44,773 nt of DNA from Candidatus Woesearchaeota archaeon (GCA_002688315.1 NZCN01000014.1:1-44773), one strand, 5' to 3'. Counted from the first letter of the stretch, positions 8,510 to 18,483 are shown. Notes: generated by a model not told the origin, from the letters alone. Numbers and translations: made by a program.

Positions 8510-10327
8510 TCATAAAGGCATTTTAACATGTGCCTTTGAGCGTAATTTTAATTCCTTGATTTTTTTATGAATTCCAACGTTATCGCCAGCAAGCGGGAAA
8601 ATCTCTGCAGCTTGATTTGGTTTCATTAATATGCGCCTGTAAAGTGTTAGTATCTTGTTTCTTATCATTTCTCTTTGCCTAAGGTCAGCTGGTTGCATTT
8701 TTACGTAGGCAGCTTTTATCTTTCTGTAAAGCGCGTTAGCCGCATCATAATCTCCTTTTTGAGTGATATTGTAAGCCTGGACTATCATTTTTTCAAGGTC
8801 TTCTATGGAATTCTTAAACAAGACTGTTCTTGTATTGTCTTGTTTAGAAAGAAGCTTCGAGTATTGTTCAATAATTCTTTCTTGAAGAGCTGTCTTTTTC
8901 TTTATGAATCCTGCAGGAAATTCTTTGAAAACAACATTTATATTTTGATAAGTATTATTTGCTGCACCAAGATCATCGTGTTCAATTTGGGTTTTCATAT
9001 CTGCAAGAAGGCTTAACAGTTTTTCCACTTTGCTGTTCATTTGCTTTTCTGTGGTAGATTCCAAATGTTGGGAAAGAACATTATACACTGAGATTAATTT
9101 GTTTTGGATGATGAATTTTTCTTTCATAAAGCCGTGAGGCAATTCAGAGTAAAGCCTTCCAATATTTTTATAAGTTTCAAAAGCTGGTTGCAGTCTGCCT
9201 TCATCAAGAGATTTGTGAAGTTCTTTAAGCAGTTCTTCTATTTGTTTTGAATTTATATTAAATCTCGATCTTAATCTTTTTTCTCTTTCTTTTGCTATTT
9301 TTTCGAATATTTTAAGCACATCTTCTTTGAGTTGACGTTTTGTTTTCAGAAAACCTTGCGGAAGTTGCTCAAAAAGTTTCTTAATTTGCAAATAGCGGGT
9401 TGTAGCTGATGCAAATTGATTTTTATTCAGGTCCTGATTCGCTAGTTTCAGTAACTTGTTTATTTCTTTGCTTCCAGCCTTCATTCTTTGATTATTTATT
9501 TTGTTAGAGTAAACAGCTAAATCTCTGTTTAATTTCAATATGTTATTTTGCATGTCTGACTTTTCTGACAGGGATTTTCGTGAAAAAAGAATAAACATTC
9601 TCTTAAGTTTTGTGTAGTTGCTTTCGCCAGCTTCTAACTCTCCTTTTTCCAGCATACCATATGTTTTTTCAAGGAGCTTGTCCATAGTTGTTTCGTCTGC
9701 AGTTGACTCTTCCTGGACTTCTGAATATTGGCCTTTTGTTTTTTCAAGCAATTTTCGCATGCGGGTATGCAGTTCAGAATATGTTGTATTAGCCTCGTCA
9801 AACTTGTTGTTTTTCAGAAGTTCAGTAGCAGAGCCTATAGATTTTTTAATAGCTGCTATTTCATCCATTATTGATGTTTTGCTTTGTGGAGAAAGCTCCA
9901 TTCTTGAAGTCAAAAAATCGACTACTTTTTGCAGTTTGCCTAGCAAATCTCCGCTAATACGGTCAAGAGCTACGAACTCTCCTCTTGATCTGCTTTCATC
10001 TGCAGTGTCAAGAAGCTCTAAAGCACCGTCCATTTCTTTTTTTATTTCCATATCTGCAATTTTTTCCTGGAATAAAGGTTTGATTTCTTTGCCTTTTGCC
10101 TTCTTTTTATCAAAAGTTGGCAAGATTAGATACGGTGTTGTGAGCTTATATTTTATAGAGAGAAGTTCATCTTCTTCAAGAAAAGTTGCCCATGCCTCAA
10201 TCGTTTGTATAGGAACTTTTAGCTCTTGAGCTGCATCTTTGAAAGATATTTCATGCTTATCTTTAACAAGATCATAAAGTTTATCTGCAGCTGTTGTAAT
10301 GCGTTTAGGTTTTGGAGGCATTTTCAA
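8510..10327 (-). CDS. Winged-helix plus helical-repeat protein of the pilus operon
   Basis: 605 aa, first gene of the pilus/secretion operon. Residues about 10-70 look like a winged-helix fold (AADKLYDLVKDKHEISFKDA, then VPIQTIEAWATFLEEDELL). The rest is helical, with at least five diverged repeats of about 75 residues. Their cores read YTKLKRMFILF, YLQIKKLFEQLPQGFLKTK, YKNIGRLYSELPHGFMKEK, YQNINVVFKEFPAGFIKKK and YRKIKAAYVKM. The consensus is a Tyr helix, then P-x-G-F-hydrophobic-K-x-K, resembling TPR-like helical hairpins. No transmembrane segment or catalytic motif. A cytoplasmic scaffold for the ATPase or platform is my inference from operon position. I do not recognise a named family. 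Confidence 0.8.
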   Translation of the reverse strand: MKMPPKPKRITTAADKLYDLVKDKHEISFKDAAQELKVPIQTIEAWATFLEEDELLSIKYKLTTPYLILPTFDKKKAKGKEIKPLFQEKIADMEIKKEMDGALELLDTADESRSRGEFVALDRISGDLLGKLQKVVDFLTSRMELSPQSKTSIMDEIAAIKKSIGSATELLKNNKFDEANTTYSELHTRMRKLLEKTKGQYSEVQEESTADETTMDKLLEKTYGMLEKGELEAGESNYTKLKRMFILFSRKSLSEKSDMQNNILKLNRDLAVYSNKINNQRMKAGSKEINKLLKLANQDLNKNQFASATTRYLQIKKLFEQLPQGFLKTKRQLKEDVLKIFEKIAKEREKRLRSRFNINSKQIEELLKELHKSLDEGRLQPAFETYKNIGRLYSELPHGFMKEKFIIQNKLISVYNVLSQHLESTTEKQMNSKVEKLLSLLADMKTQIEHDDLGAANNTYQNINVVFKEFPAGFIKKKTALQERIIEQYSKLLSKQDNTRTVLFKNSIEDLEKMIVQAYNITQKGDYDAANALYRKIKAAYVKMQPADLRQREMIRNKILTLYRRILMKPNQAAEIFPLAGDNVGIHKKIKELKLRSKAHVKMPL

Positions 10328-10410
10328 TACATAATCTAAAATCTAATACAAGTTAATTTGTCAACATACTTTAATAAAGTTGTTAACTACTTTAGAATAA
10401 GAAATGGCTA

Positions 10411-11112
10411 TTATTGCTTTTTATCTGCTTCTTTAGGTTCTGTCTTCTTTTCTACTGCTTTTTCTTCAGTTTTCTCGGTTACCGCAGGAGTAGCTTTTTC
10501 TGTCTTTTTGATACTGATTTTTGCTTCAGCAGTTGGTTCGGATAATGACAATTGAAGTTTTCTTATTTCAATAGCTCTTAGCGGGAATATCTTTCTAATA
10601 CTGCTTTTTAGAGCATTTTGAAGGTTATGTGAAATTACGCTTTTCACAAGCTCGTCAAATGTTAGCTTAGCCACTTCAATAGCGATTGCTTCTCTTAATT
10701 TTTTCCTCATTAAGCTCATTTTTACTTTGCTTGCAGCTGCTCTTGTAACAGCAAAAGGCTTAACTTTCAAAAGTTTCCCATCAGATGTTTTGCATTCAAT
10801 TGAATCGTCAAGTCTTTTAACACCTCTCCTGACAAGCCTTCTCAATTGTGAAGAGCTAGCTTCGTAGCCAATGACATTAGCAACTCCTTTGCCGTCAGTT
10901 ATTTCAGAAATCTTAAATTTCAGGCTGATTCCTTGCTGTCTTATATCTCCGGTAAGGTTTGCAAGGTTAACTGTAAGGCGACTGTTCACCATAGATTGTG
11001 GGTCTGCAAGGTAAGTTTCTCCCAACAAGGCAGAATCAAAGGATTTTGTAGCTAAAATATTGTGCCACGACTTTTTCAAAAGTTTGCCTTTAACTGGCTG
11101 TGTTTTTACCAT
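10411..11112 (-). CDS. rps3ae: 30S ribosomal protein eS1 (S3Ae)
   Basis: 233 aa from ATG 11112 (an in-frame GTG lies one codon upstream). A small-subunit protein found only in archaea and eukaryotes. Landmarks are KKSWHNILATKSFDSALLGET, the NLTGDIRQQGISLKFKI strand, LRRLVRRGVKRLDDS, and IRKIFPLRAIEIRKLQL. The C-terminus has an unusual 40-residue lysine/glutamate/alanine-rich tail (KKTEKATPAVTEKTEEKAVE) that is probably disordered. It has its own promoter upstream near 11220-11260 or shares the region with the divergent gene at 11273. Confidence 0.95.
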   Translation of the reverse strand: MVKTQPVKGKLLKKSWHNILATKSFDSALLGETYLADPQSMVNSRLTVNLANLTGDIRQQGISLKFKISEITDGKGVANVIGYEASSSQLRRLVRRGVKRLDDSIECKTSDGKLLKVKPFAVTRAAASKVKMSLMRKKLREAIAIEVAKLTFDELVKSVISHNLQNALKSSIRKIFPLRAIEIRKLQLSLSEPTAEAKISIKKTEKATPAVTEKTEEKAVEKKTEPKEADKKQ

Positions 11113-11143
11113 CACAACAGAGAATTTTAGAGTGGTTTAAAAA

Positions 11144-11192
11144 GGTTACGAAACTGCGTAGCAGTTTCTAACCTCCAAAAGCAAAGCTTTTG
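11144..11192. repeat. Two adjacent strong hairpins between eS1 and an unknown gene
   Basis: 11144-11173: GGTTA then GAAACTGC, loop GTA, GCAGTTTC then TAACC (13 bp with one bulged C at 11149). 11176-11192: CAAAAGC, loop AAA, GCTTTTG (7 bp). AACCT at 11170-11174 can alternatively pair with AGGTT at 11195-11199, so two folds compete. They lie upstream of the eS1 start (minus strand) and 80 bases before the 105-aa gene (plus strand). They could act as leader structures, a small RNA, or be an insertion remnant. Confidence 0.5.
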
Positions 11193-11272
11193 ATAGGTTG
11201 CTGTAATGAATGTGCTTTTACTATACAGTATATAACAAATATTTATAAATCAAATGAAAACAGCGTATAACT

Positions 11273-11590
11273 ATGGTTCTGGAAAAAACAGTGGATCAGG
11301 TAGATCAGCCAACTATTGCTGAAAGAATAAATGAGCTTAGCGATTTAGATTACCCTTCAATCAGAAAAGTTAATGAATTGGTTGGGTACATTCGAAGTGT
11401 AATGACAAAAGCTTCTCAGGAAGAACTGCACTTGCTGGAACAAGGAACTCAAACAGCAGAAGGGATGCTTGATGTTATGCTGTTAGAAAGAGGCCTTCCT
11501 AGAAATAACCAACAGGGACTCTATTCCGACCAATTTGAGCAAATAAAACCAATCTGGACATATCTTAGCTTAGCGCACAGGGAAATTTAA
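11273..11590 (+). CDS. Hypothetical 105-aa helical protein
   Basis: Soluble, acidic, mostly helical. It begins MVLEKTVDQVDQPTIAE and ends with YLSLAHREI, with no Cys, signal peptide or transmembrane segment. ATG 11273 lies about 30 bases after AATATTTATAAAT, a good TATA box, so the transcript is likely leaderless. Convergent with gyrB, 2 bases apart at the stops. I do not recognise the family. Confidence 0.6.
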   Translation: MVLEKTVDQVDQPTIAERINELSDLDYPSIRKVNELVGYIRSVMTKASQEELHLLEQGTQTAEGMLDVMLLERGLPRNNQQGLYSDQFEQIKPIWTYLSLAHREI

Positions 11591-11592
11591 CT

Positions 11593-13518
<1,926 letters not shown>

Positions 13519-13634
13519 TCAACAGAACATGTTTTCTCGTCGGAAAATCTTAATGTAAAAGAAGTGCTTTAACTTTATATATCTTTCGTTTAAAAATAAG
13601 GGTTTCTGGGCTTGAAAGGGAAGAATTTGAGGAC

Positions 13635-14867
13635 TTAAGCAACAACATGATATTCAAGTGAAGGCGCAGGAATCAGTTCTCTATCTACAGCATCAGCATA
13701 TAATTCCCTGAACACTTCACTTGTCCAATAAGTTTGAGTTTGATGGTCGTATCTTTTATCATCTATCCTATCTAATGTTGGCACTACAGAAATTTTCTCA
13801 CTCCATCCGTTACCGTTAACAACCTCTTCAGCAGTTGCTCTCAGCCATTTAAGCTGTATTCTGTCTGCATCTTCATCAAATCCATAATTTCTCAATCCTT
13901 TTATAACCAGAAAATGCAATGGAGCCCAGCCATTAGGATAGCCCCATTGATATCCTGGAGCTGATAAGCGTTTTTCTGTAGCAGCTAAGCCGTTTTCTCT
14001 CTCAAAAACATAGAGGTTTTGAACTAATTTTTCTGCTTGAGCTTGGTCAGCTAGGCCTGCCCACATAGGAGCATACCCTGCTAAAGTCCATGAACTCAAA
14101 CGCTCTCCTGCTTCATAATCATAATCAAAAAACATGCCTTGTTCGCCATCCCACATTAATTCATTTATTGTTTCCATCCTAGAAGCAGCAGCTTTTCTCC
14201 AGTCTCTTTCTTGAATGCCAAGTGTATCAGCCATATCAGCTAAATGTAACCCTGTCATGTAAAGAAATGCGTTCAAGTCTATAGGATTGACATGGTGCGC
14301 TTTTTCTTCCCATCTCATACTATCATCCCATCCTGACTCTTGAACAGCGCCGTATTGCAGTCCATGCACAACATTTAAAGGTTCATTATCATGATAGTAC
14401 CTACTTAATCCATTCGCAGTAAGTCTGTCTTCTCCCAGCCATACATCGAGATGTTCTCGTTTAACATTTTCATAGCCTTTAGAAAGCCATTCTTTATCCT
14501 GAAGTAACTCGTGAACCAACACAACCATAGGACCCAGAAACGGCGGTTGTGATCTCCCAGTATAAGTTGTTGAACCATTAGGAACATGACGATGTTTCTC
14601 TCTAAGAACAAAAAAATCATCGACAATTCCTTTCATTGCATGATATGCTTCAGAACCCATTTTTCTCATTCCTTGCATAATGAAAAATTCATCCCAATAG
14701 ATAAGATCCTCTTTGAATTTTTTATCACTTGCAGGCACAAAAGCATTAGGCAAGCCATTCATAACAAGCATATCTTCCAACTTAGGCAATTTCATAGCAG
14801 CCTGTTCTAGAACTCGTGCGTCACTCAACCGTTCGGCTGTATCTATTACCACGATGTCATACTTCAT
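13635..14867 (-). CDS. Trehalase-like glycoside hydrolase (GH37 family)
   Basis: 410 aa. GH37 enzymes hydrolyse trehalose to two glucose molecules by inversion. Visible signatures: FKEDLIYWDEFFIMQGM (family signature 1 region), RSQPPFLGPM, ESGWDDSMRW with the catalytic Asp region, and QWGYPNGWAPLH, signature 2. In signature 2 the usual QWD Asp is Gly. The C-terminal Glu region reads SEKISV instead of the usual EKYD. It lacks the N-terminal 100 or so residues and any signal peptide, so it should be cytoplasmic. Substrate could be a trehalose relative. The MKYDIVVIDTAERL start is unusual. ATG 14867 is the only good start. Confidence 0.85.
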   Translation of the reverse strand: MKYDIVVIDTAERLSDARVLEQAAMKLPKLEDMLVMNGLPNAFVPASDKKFKEDLIYWDEFFIMQGMRKMGSEAYHAMKGIVDDFFVLREKHRHVPNGSTTYTGRSQPPFLGPMVVLVHELLQDKEWLSKGYENVKREHLDVWLGEDRLTANGLSRYYHDNEPLNVVHGLQYGAVQESGWDDSMRWEEKAHHVNPIDLNAFLYMTGLHLADMADTLGIQERDWRKAAASRMETINELMWDGEQGMFFDYDYEAGERLSSWTLAGYAPMWAGLADQAQAEKLVQNLYVFERENGLAATEKRLSAPGYQWGYPNGWAPLHFLVIKGLRNYGFDEDADRIQLKWLRATAEEVVNGNGWSEKISVVPTLDRIDDKRYDHQTQTYWTSEVFRELYADAVDRELIPAPSLEYHVVA

Positions 14868-14920
14868 ACGCTAAACTCATATAAATATGTTTCGGTGGCG
14901 TAATACCATAACTAAAAACA

Positions 14921-15625
14921 CTAAGAATCAGCTTTAACTGTTTGCTCTGCTTTCTCAACAAGTTTGGCTTTCTTTATCAAAACGTGTCCTGAATATTGGT
15001 CTTCCATTACTTGTTCAGTTTCAACAACTATTTTTTTGTTGAAGGTAGGGGCATTGACAACAAAAGAGTCATAGTAACCTCCTTCTCCTCCAACATGGAA
15101 ACCAAATTTGTTAGCGTCTTCTTCAAGTTGAGTGATGTTGTCTTTAGTAATAGTTTTCCCTAACCATTGTGGCAATCCTTCAGATGCTACTTGTGTTATC
15201 ATGATTTCGAATCCATCATTTATCATTTGTTTAAGCACTTCGAAATGGTCTTGTCCACTATGAGCAGCAAATACTTCCACACCATGCGATCTTAGTGCTT
15301 CCTGTATGCTTCTTATTTGTGTTGCTTGCAATCCAGTTCCGCCAAGCACAACAGCATCAACCTTTTCGTTAGATGCTACGAATTGCCTGACGATTTCTGC
15401 TTCTTGCTTAGGGTCTGCAACACTGCAACCAAGCAAATAATGCTTCATTCCAAGTGTCTCTGCCTGCAATTTAGTGTGCTCAACAGTAGCGTAGTGGAAA
15501 AGATAGCAGTCTGTGCGAGTTGGCTTTACAGAAAGCAAATATTTTATGTTCCATCCTTTATCCAGAGCATGTTTAACAGCGTAATTGCTGTCTTTCCCTC
15601 CAGAATACATTATTGCAACATCCAT
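14921..15625 (-). CDS. dph6: Dph6-like diphthine-ammonia ligase / ATP pyrophosphatase
   Basis: 234 aa. The family adenylates diphthine on elongation factor 2 and amidates it in the last step of diphthamide synthesis. The PP-loop motif is MYSGGKDSNYA at residues 6-16. The family pattern VLGGTGLQATQIRSIQEAL and the SEGLPQWLGKTI and HVGGEGGYYDSFV motifs follow, typical of the MJ0570-related ATP-PPase group. Length matches archaeal members. It is 53 bases upstream of the trehalase gene and 38 downstream of the redoxin, same strand. Function is assigned from family and is well supported. Confidence 0.92.
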   Translation of the reverse strand: MDVAIMYSGGKDSNYAVKHALDKGWNIKYLLSVKPTRTDCYLFHYATVEHTKLQAETLGMKHYLLGCSVADPKQEAEIVRQFVASNEKVDAVVLGGTGLQATQIRSIQEALRSHGVEVFAAHSGQDHFEVLKQMINDGFEIMITQVASEGLPQWLGKTITKDNITQLEEDANKFGFHVGGEGGYYDSFVVNAPTFNKKIVVETEQVMEDQYSGHVLIKKAKLVEKAEQTVKADS

Positions 15626-15663
15626 GTTAACTTGGAACTATTGTTGGCTTATAAATTTAATGG

Positions 15664-16200
15664 TTACTTCCACTTCACAGAACATCCAATCACAGGACTT
15701 GTTTTCTTAGAAATCTCTTTTCCTTCAGTTGCTTCATGCAATGCATCTTTCAAATAATGCTCTGTTGCAGCGCTTTCGTTTTCCCAGTTATTATCTATGC
15801 CGCCTTGATAAATCAGTTTTCTGTCTTTACCAAACATAAAGATGTGGGGAGTTACTAAAGCACCATACGCAGCAGCAATTTCCTGGCTTTCATCATGCAA
15901 ATAAGGATAAGGAAATCCTTTCTCAGCAGCGCGTTCTTTCATTTTTTCAAAGCTGTCGTCAGGATAATTAACAGAATCATTTGCGTTTATAGCAACAAAA
16001 GCTGCGTTTGCAAAGATTTTTGCCAGTTCAATCAATCTTTTCTCATACGCTATAGCGTAAGGGCAGTGATTGCAGGTAAAAACAACAACCAACAAATCTT
16101 TGCCAAAAGAATCTAGCGAATAAGTTTTGCCATCAACACCTGGCAAATTGAAAGGAATAGCGTCTGCTCCTATCTGCATTTTGAAGTTTTCTGATTCCAT
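15664..16200 (-). CDS. Thioredoxin-fold redoxin with CxxC active site
   Basis: About 178 aa from ATG 16200, which has a GAGTGA ribosome-binding site (a GTG three codons upstream is in frame but weaker). AhpC/TSA-like thioredoxin fold: strand DLLVVVFTCNHCPYA with active site C-N-H-C, AINANDSVNYPDDSF, the cis-Pro region GALVTPHIFMF, and the typical C-terminal end GCSVKWK. The C-terminal Cys is conserved in this subfamily and may act as a resolving Cys. Cytoplasmic, with no signal peptide. It follows the 177-aa unknown gene by 9 bases. Confidence 0.88.
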   Translation of the reverse strand: MESENFKMQIGADAIPFNLPGVDGKTYSLDSFGKDLLVVVFTCNHCPYAIAYEKRLIELAKIFANAAFVAINANDSVNYPDDSFEKMKERAAEKGFPYPYLHDESQEIAAAYGALVTPHIFMFGKDRKLIYQGGIDNNWENESAATEHYLKDALHEATEGKEISKKTSPVIGCSVKWK

Positions 16201-16209
16201 GTATATCAC

Positions 16210-16743
16210 TCAACGATGCTGAGTTAACAGAGTTAAAAAGCCTTCCAAGCTATCTAACTGTTCAAACACTGCTACTCTAAGCTCATGTGATTTTTGACGT
16301 GCTTCCTGTTCATCTTCCATTACGTCAGAAGCAAAATGAGCAGTAAACCGAGCATATGGAACGCCTTTATCATTAGTAAGATATGAAGGAGTTGATCTCT
16401 GAAAATCGTCGTTAGGATTATAATGTTTTGCAACTGCATTTAATAAAAATGCTGTGATATTGTTTATGTCAGCTAACTGCACTACACTTACAACTGCCTC
16501 AATAGATGTTTGCCAAACATCAAGGAACAGCTCTCTTTCTCCTCTAGCGCTTATGATTCCAGAAACGCTAGGCGGATAGCTAGCTCTAATAAACCATGAG
16601 TCATAGAAAGGACCGACGTAAGCCGCAGTTACCATGTACTCTGCTGCTCTACTTGGATTAACTCTTTGACTTCTTAGAAAAGCCGTACTTTTCGTTGGGA
16701 CTTGTTCAAGCAGTTCAGTATCTGGAGAATGGCTTAAGGTCAT
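16210..16743 (-). CDS. Hypothetical 177-aa protein
   Basis: Soluble protein without Cys, transmembrane helix or signal peptide. Segments such as RAAEYMVTAAYVGPFYDSWF and ELRVAVFEQLDSLEGFL suggest an alpha-beta fold. I do not recognise the family. It is probably the first gene of a minus-strand unit with the redoxin, dph6 and trehalase genes. The 16744-16837 gap holds divergent promoters for it and tRNA-Asn. Confidence 0.65.
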   Translation of the reverse strand: MTLSHSPDTELLEQVPTKSTAFLRSQRVNPSRAAEYMVTAAYVGPFYDSWFIRASYPPSVSGIISARGERELFLDVWQTSIEAVVSVVQLADINNITAFLLNAVAKHYNPNDDFQRSTPSYLTNDKGVPYARFTAHFASDVMEDEQEARQKSHELRVAVFEQLDSLEGFLTLLTQHR

Positions 16744-16837
16744 ATAGATTCAGGAAAGCATTATATTTTATAATGTTTTTTGATTGCCAATTTTTACAGA
16801 AAAGTATATATACGAACTTTTAGCTCAAAATAGATAT

Positions 16838-16954
16838 GCCCTCGTAGCTTAGTAGGTAAAGCGTGCGGCTGTTATCCTCACTGTCGTTCGGGACTTCCCA
16901 AACGCAGTTTGGCAAGTAACCGCAAGATCGGCAGTTCGAGTCTGCCCGGGGGCG
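16838..16954 (+). tRNA. tRNA-Asn(GTT) with anticodon-loop intron
   Basis: Acceptor GCCCTCG/CGGGGGC (one T-G), discriminator G. D-arm GCTTAGTAGGTAAAGC. Anticodon stem TGCGG/CCGCA and spliced loop CTGTTAA, anticodon GTT. T-arm GGCAG TTCGAGT CTGCC, uninterrupted. The intron is 44 nt at about 37/38 (16875-16918). Spliced length is 73 nt. A TATA box (GTATATATA, 16805-16813) lies about 25-30 bases upstream. Confidence 0.95.
16875..16918 (+). other. 44-nt intron of tRNA-Asn (37/38)
   Basis: It contains a perfect hairpin CCAAAC-GCA-GTTTGG (about 16899-16913). Unlike the other introns here I cannot draw a full 4-bp central helix: loop bases CTGT face intron bases CAAG, giving only two pairs. Boundaries may shift by one or two bases because TA/AA repeats around them. 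Confidence 0.75.
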
Positions 16955-17002
16955 CTTTTTCCAAAACTTTTATAAGTTAGTTTCAAGTGCATTTTCTTCT
17001 AA

Positions 17003-17077
17003 GGGCCCTTAGCTCAGCTTGGTTAGAGCGCTGCTCTGATAAGGCAGAGGTCTTGTGTTCGAATCACAAAGGGCCCA
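17003..17077 (+). tRNA. tRNA-Ile(GAT)
   Basis: Acceptor GGGCCCT/AGGGCCC, discriminator A at 17077. D-arm GCTCAGCTTGGTTAGAGC. Anticodon arm CTGCT CTGATAA GGCAG, anticodon GAT. T-arm TTGTG TTCGAAT CACAA. No intron. It follows tRNA-Asn by 48 bases, with a TTTTATAAG box between. Its last 14 bases are shared with the 3' end of the opposite-strand MetE-like gene. Confidence 0.97.
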
Positions 17078-18149
17078 TTTCATTTAGCGTCTCAGCAGCT
17101 TTTTCTAAATTTGTAAGTTTTGCTTTTGCTGCTTGCTCGCTTAACAGCAGCATACCGCAGTCTGGGCCGAGAATGAGTTGTTCCGGTCTTACATATTTAA
17201 GAGCGTCTTCTGCTTGTGCAACAATGTTTCCTACTGTCTCTACTGTTTCTGATCCAACATCTATGCAGCCAAGAATTACTGATTTACCCTCTAACTGTTT
17301 AAGCGCTTCAAGAGATAAGTTTGTTTGTTTGGCTTCTATTGAAACCTGGTCGATTGCTGATGCTTGCAAGAGGTCAAATAGATCAGGGTAATAAGTTTTG
17401 TCTGATTTGTAAGTAATTCCTTCAGCTTCTAAGCGTTTGTTTGGGTAGGAACAGCATACGTGAGCTATTGTTGTTAGTCCTTCCACGCCTTCAAAGCAGC
17501 GGTCTAGTAGTTCAATTCCCCATTCTTCAGCTCTGGATAAATCACGCAGAAGCCCAGGATCTTCTATCTGGATTATTTTACAGCCAGCATTCCGCAAAGC
17601 TCGGACTTCTTGATTTATTGCAGTTGCATAAGCTTCAGCAAGCACTCTGTCAGTAGAATAGAAGTCATTTTGCACTGCGTCAACAACTGTTGCCGGTCCT
17701 GGAATGCACATTTTGATTTCTTTTGTTGTTCTGCTTTGAATAAACTTAAAATCATCAACAAGAAACTCACCAGCATAAGTAACAGAAGAAACAGCACGAG
17801 GCACTAGCATAGTGTAAAGCTCGGTTAGCTTTCCTGCAATAAGCTTCTTGACTGGCTTTTCATGCATATTATCATAATCAAAGCCTTCTAAATGACGTAA
17901 AACATAGTGTATGTAATGGTCGCGTCGTTGCTCACCATCTGTTATAATGTCTATTCCAGCTTCTTCCTGATCTCTGATAGAACCTTCACATGCTCTATCA
18001 ACTAGTCCTTTAAATTCACTGCCTAGTTCTTTTTCAATTCGCAAAAAAACTCTGCCAGAAGAGTCAAGCAATTCTCGTCCATTTACGCCATTCATTAAAT
18101 ATTTTGGCTTAGGATAAGTGCCGACAATTGTTGACTTAATTGCACCCAT
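17064..18149 (-). CDS. metE: MetE-like cobalamin-independent methionine synthase (archaeal core type)
   Basis: 361 aa, matching the single catalytic barrel of archaeal MetE, which lacks the N-terminal half of the bacterial enzyme. It transfers a methyl group to homocysteine to make methionine. In archaea the donor may be methylcobalamin or a corrinoid protein rather than methyl-folate. Zinc ligands are visible: TIAHVCCSYP (His and Cys), SIEAK (Glu) and GPDCGM (Cys). The substrate region VGTYPKPK at the N-terminus and ITDGEQRRDHYIHY are also conserved. Its C-terminal residues MGPL are encoded by bases that also form the 3' acceptor strand of tRNA-Ile on the opposite strand. Confidence 0.9.
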   Translation of the reverse strand: MGAIKSTIVGTYPKPKYLMNGVNGRELLDSSGRVFLRIEKELGSEFKGLVDRACEGSIRDQEEAGIDIITDGEQRRDHYIHYVLRHLEGFDYDNMHEKPVKKLIAGKLTELYTMLVPRAVSSVTYAGEFLVDDFKFIQSRTTKEIKMCIPGPATVVDAVQNDFYSTDRVLAEAYATAINQEVRALRNAGCKIIQIEDPGLLRDLSRAEEWGIELLDRCFEGVEGLTTIAHVCCSYPNKRLEAEGITYKSDKTYYPDLFDLLQASAIDQVSIEAKQTNLSLEALKQLEGKSVILGCIDVGSETVETVGNIVAQAEDALKYVRPEQLILGPDCGMLLLSEQAAKAKLTNLEKAAETLNEMGPL

Positions 18150-18192
18150 GTTAGAAAGGAAAATCTGTTTATTTAAAATGCTTTATCCAAAA

Positions 18193-18204
18193 GGTTTATA
18201 AACC
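18193..18204 (+). promoter_or_regulatory. Palindromic TATA promoter of the zinc-ribbon gene
   Basis: GGTTTATAAACC, identical to the 12-mer at 2002-2013. Predicted transcription start is near 18228, giving a leader of about 70 bases. Within it TAACATA (about 18228) can pair with TATGTTA (about 18263), followed by the Shine-Dalgarno site GGAGG near 18281. Confidence 0.45.
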
Positions 18205-18297
18205 GTTCTAAGTCTCTAGTATAGAAGTAACATATAGAAGACTCGAGAAATGCGTTTTCTTTTATGTTAGTATAGTAGAAGGAGGGAAAAAACCAAA

Positions 18298-18462
18298 ATG
18301 GCAGAATTCGATGGCGGTAAAGGTGGCGGCTTCGGCGGACCACGTGAAATGCATCCTGCGACTTGTACGGAATGCGGTAAAGACTGCGAAGTTCCATTCA
18401 AGCCTACAGAAGGCAAACCAGTTTACTGTAAAGATTGCTATATGAAAAGAAAGAAGTTTTAG
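18298..18462 (+). CDS. 54-aa CxxC-x17-CxxC zinc-ribbon protein
   Basis: MAEFDGGKGGGFGGPREM is followed by CTECGKDC and YCKDCY, so two CxxC pairs about 17 residues apart form a zinc ribbon. There is a Gly-rich N-terminus and a basic C-terminus (MKRKKF). This small protein type is common in candidate-phyla bacteria and DPANN archaea and is suspected to bind nucleic acid, but its role is not established. ATG 18298 has a very strong AGAAGGAGGG ribosome-binding site, and the coding region is richer in GGC/GGT than its neighbours, which suggests high expression. It ends before a long T-tract terminator. Confidence 0.88.
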   Translation: MAEFDGGKGGGFGGPREMHPATCTECGKDCEVPFKPTEGKPVYCKDCYMKRKKF

Positions 18463-18483
18463 TTCTTCTTTAAGTATAGACAA

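Noticed and set aside
9618-10229. 203-aa Ser-rich plus-strand frame
   Set aside because: Antisense shadow of the Glu/Lys-rich repeat protein. Low-complexity composition is typical of such shadows.
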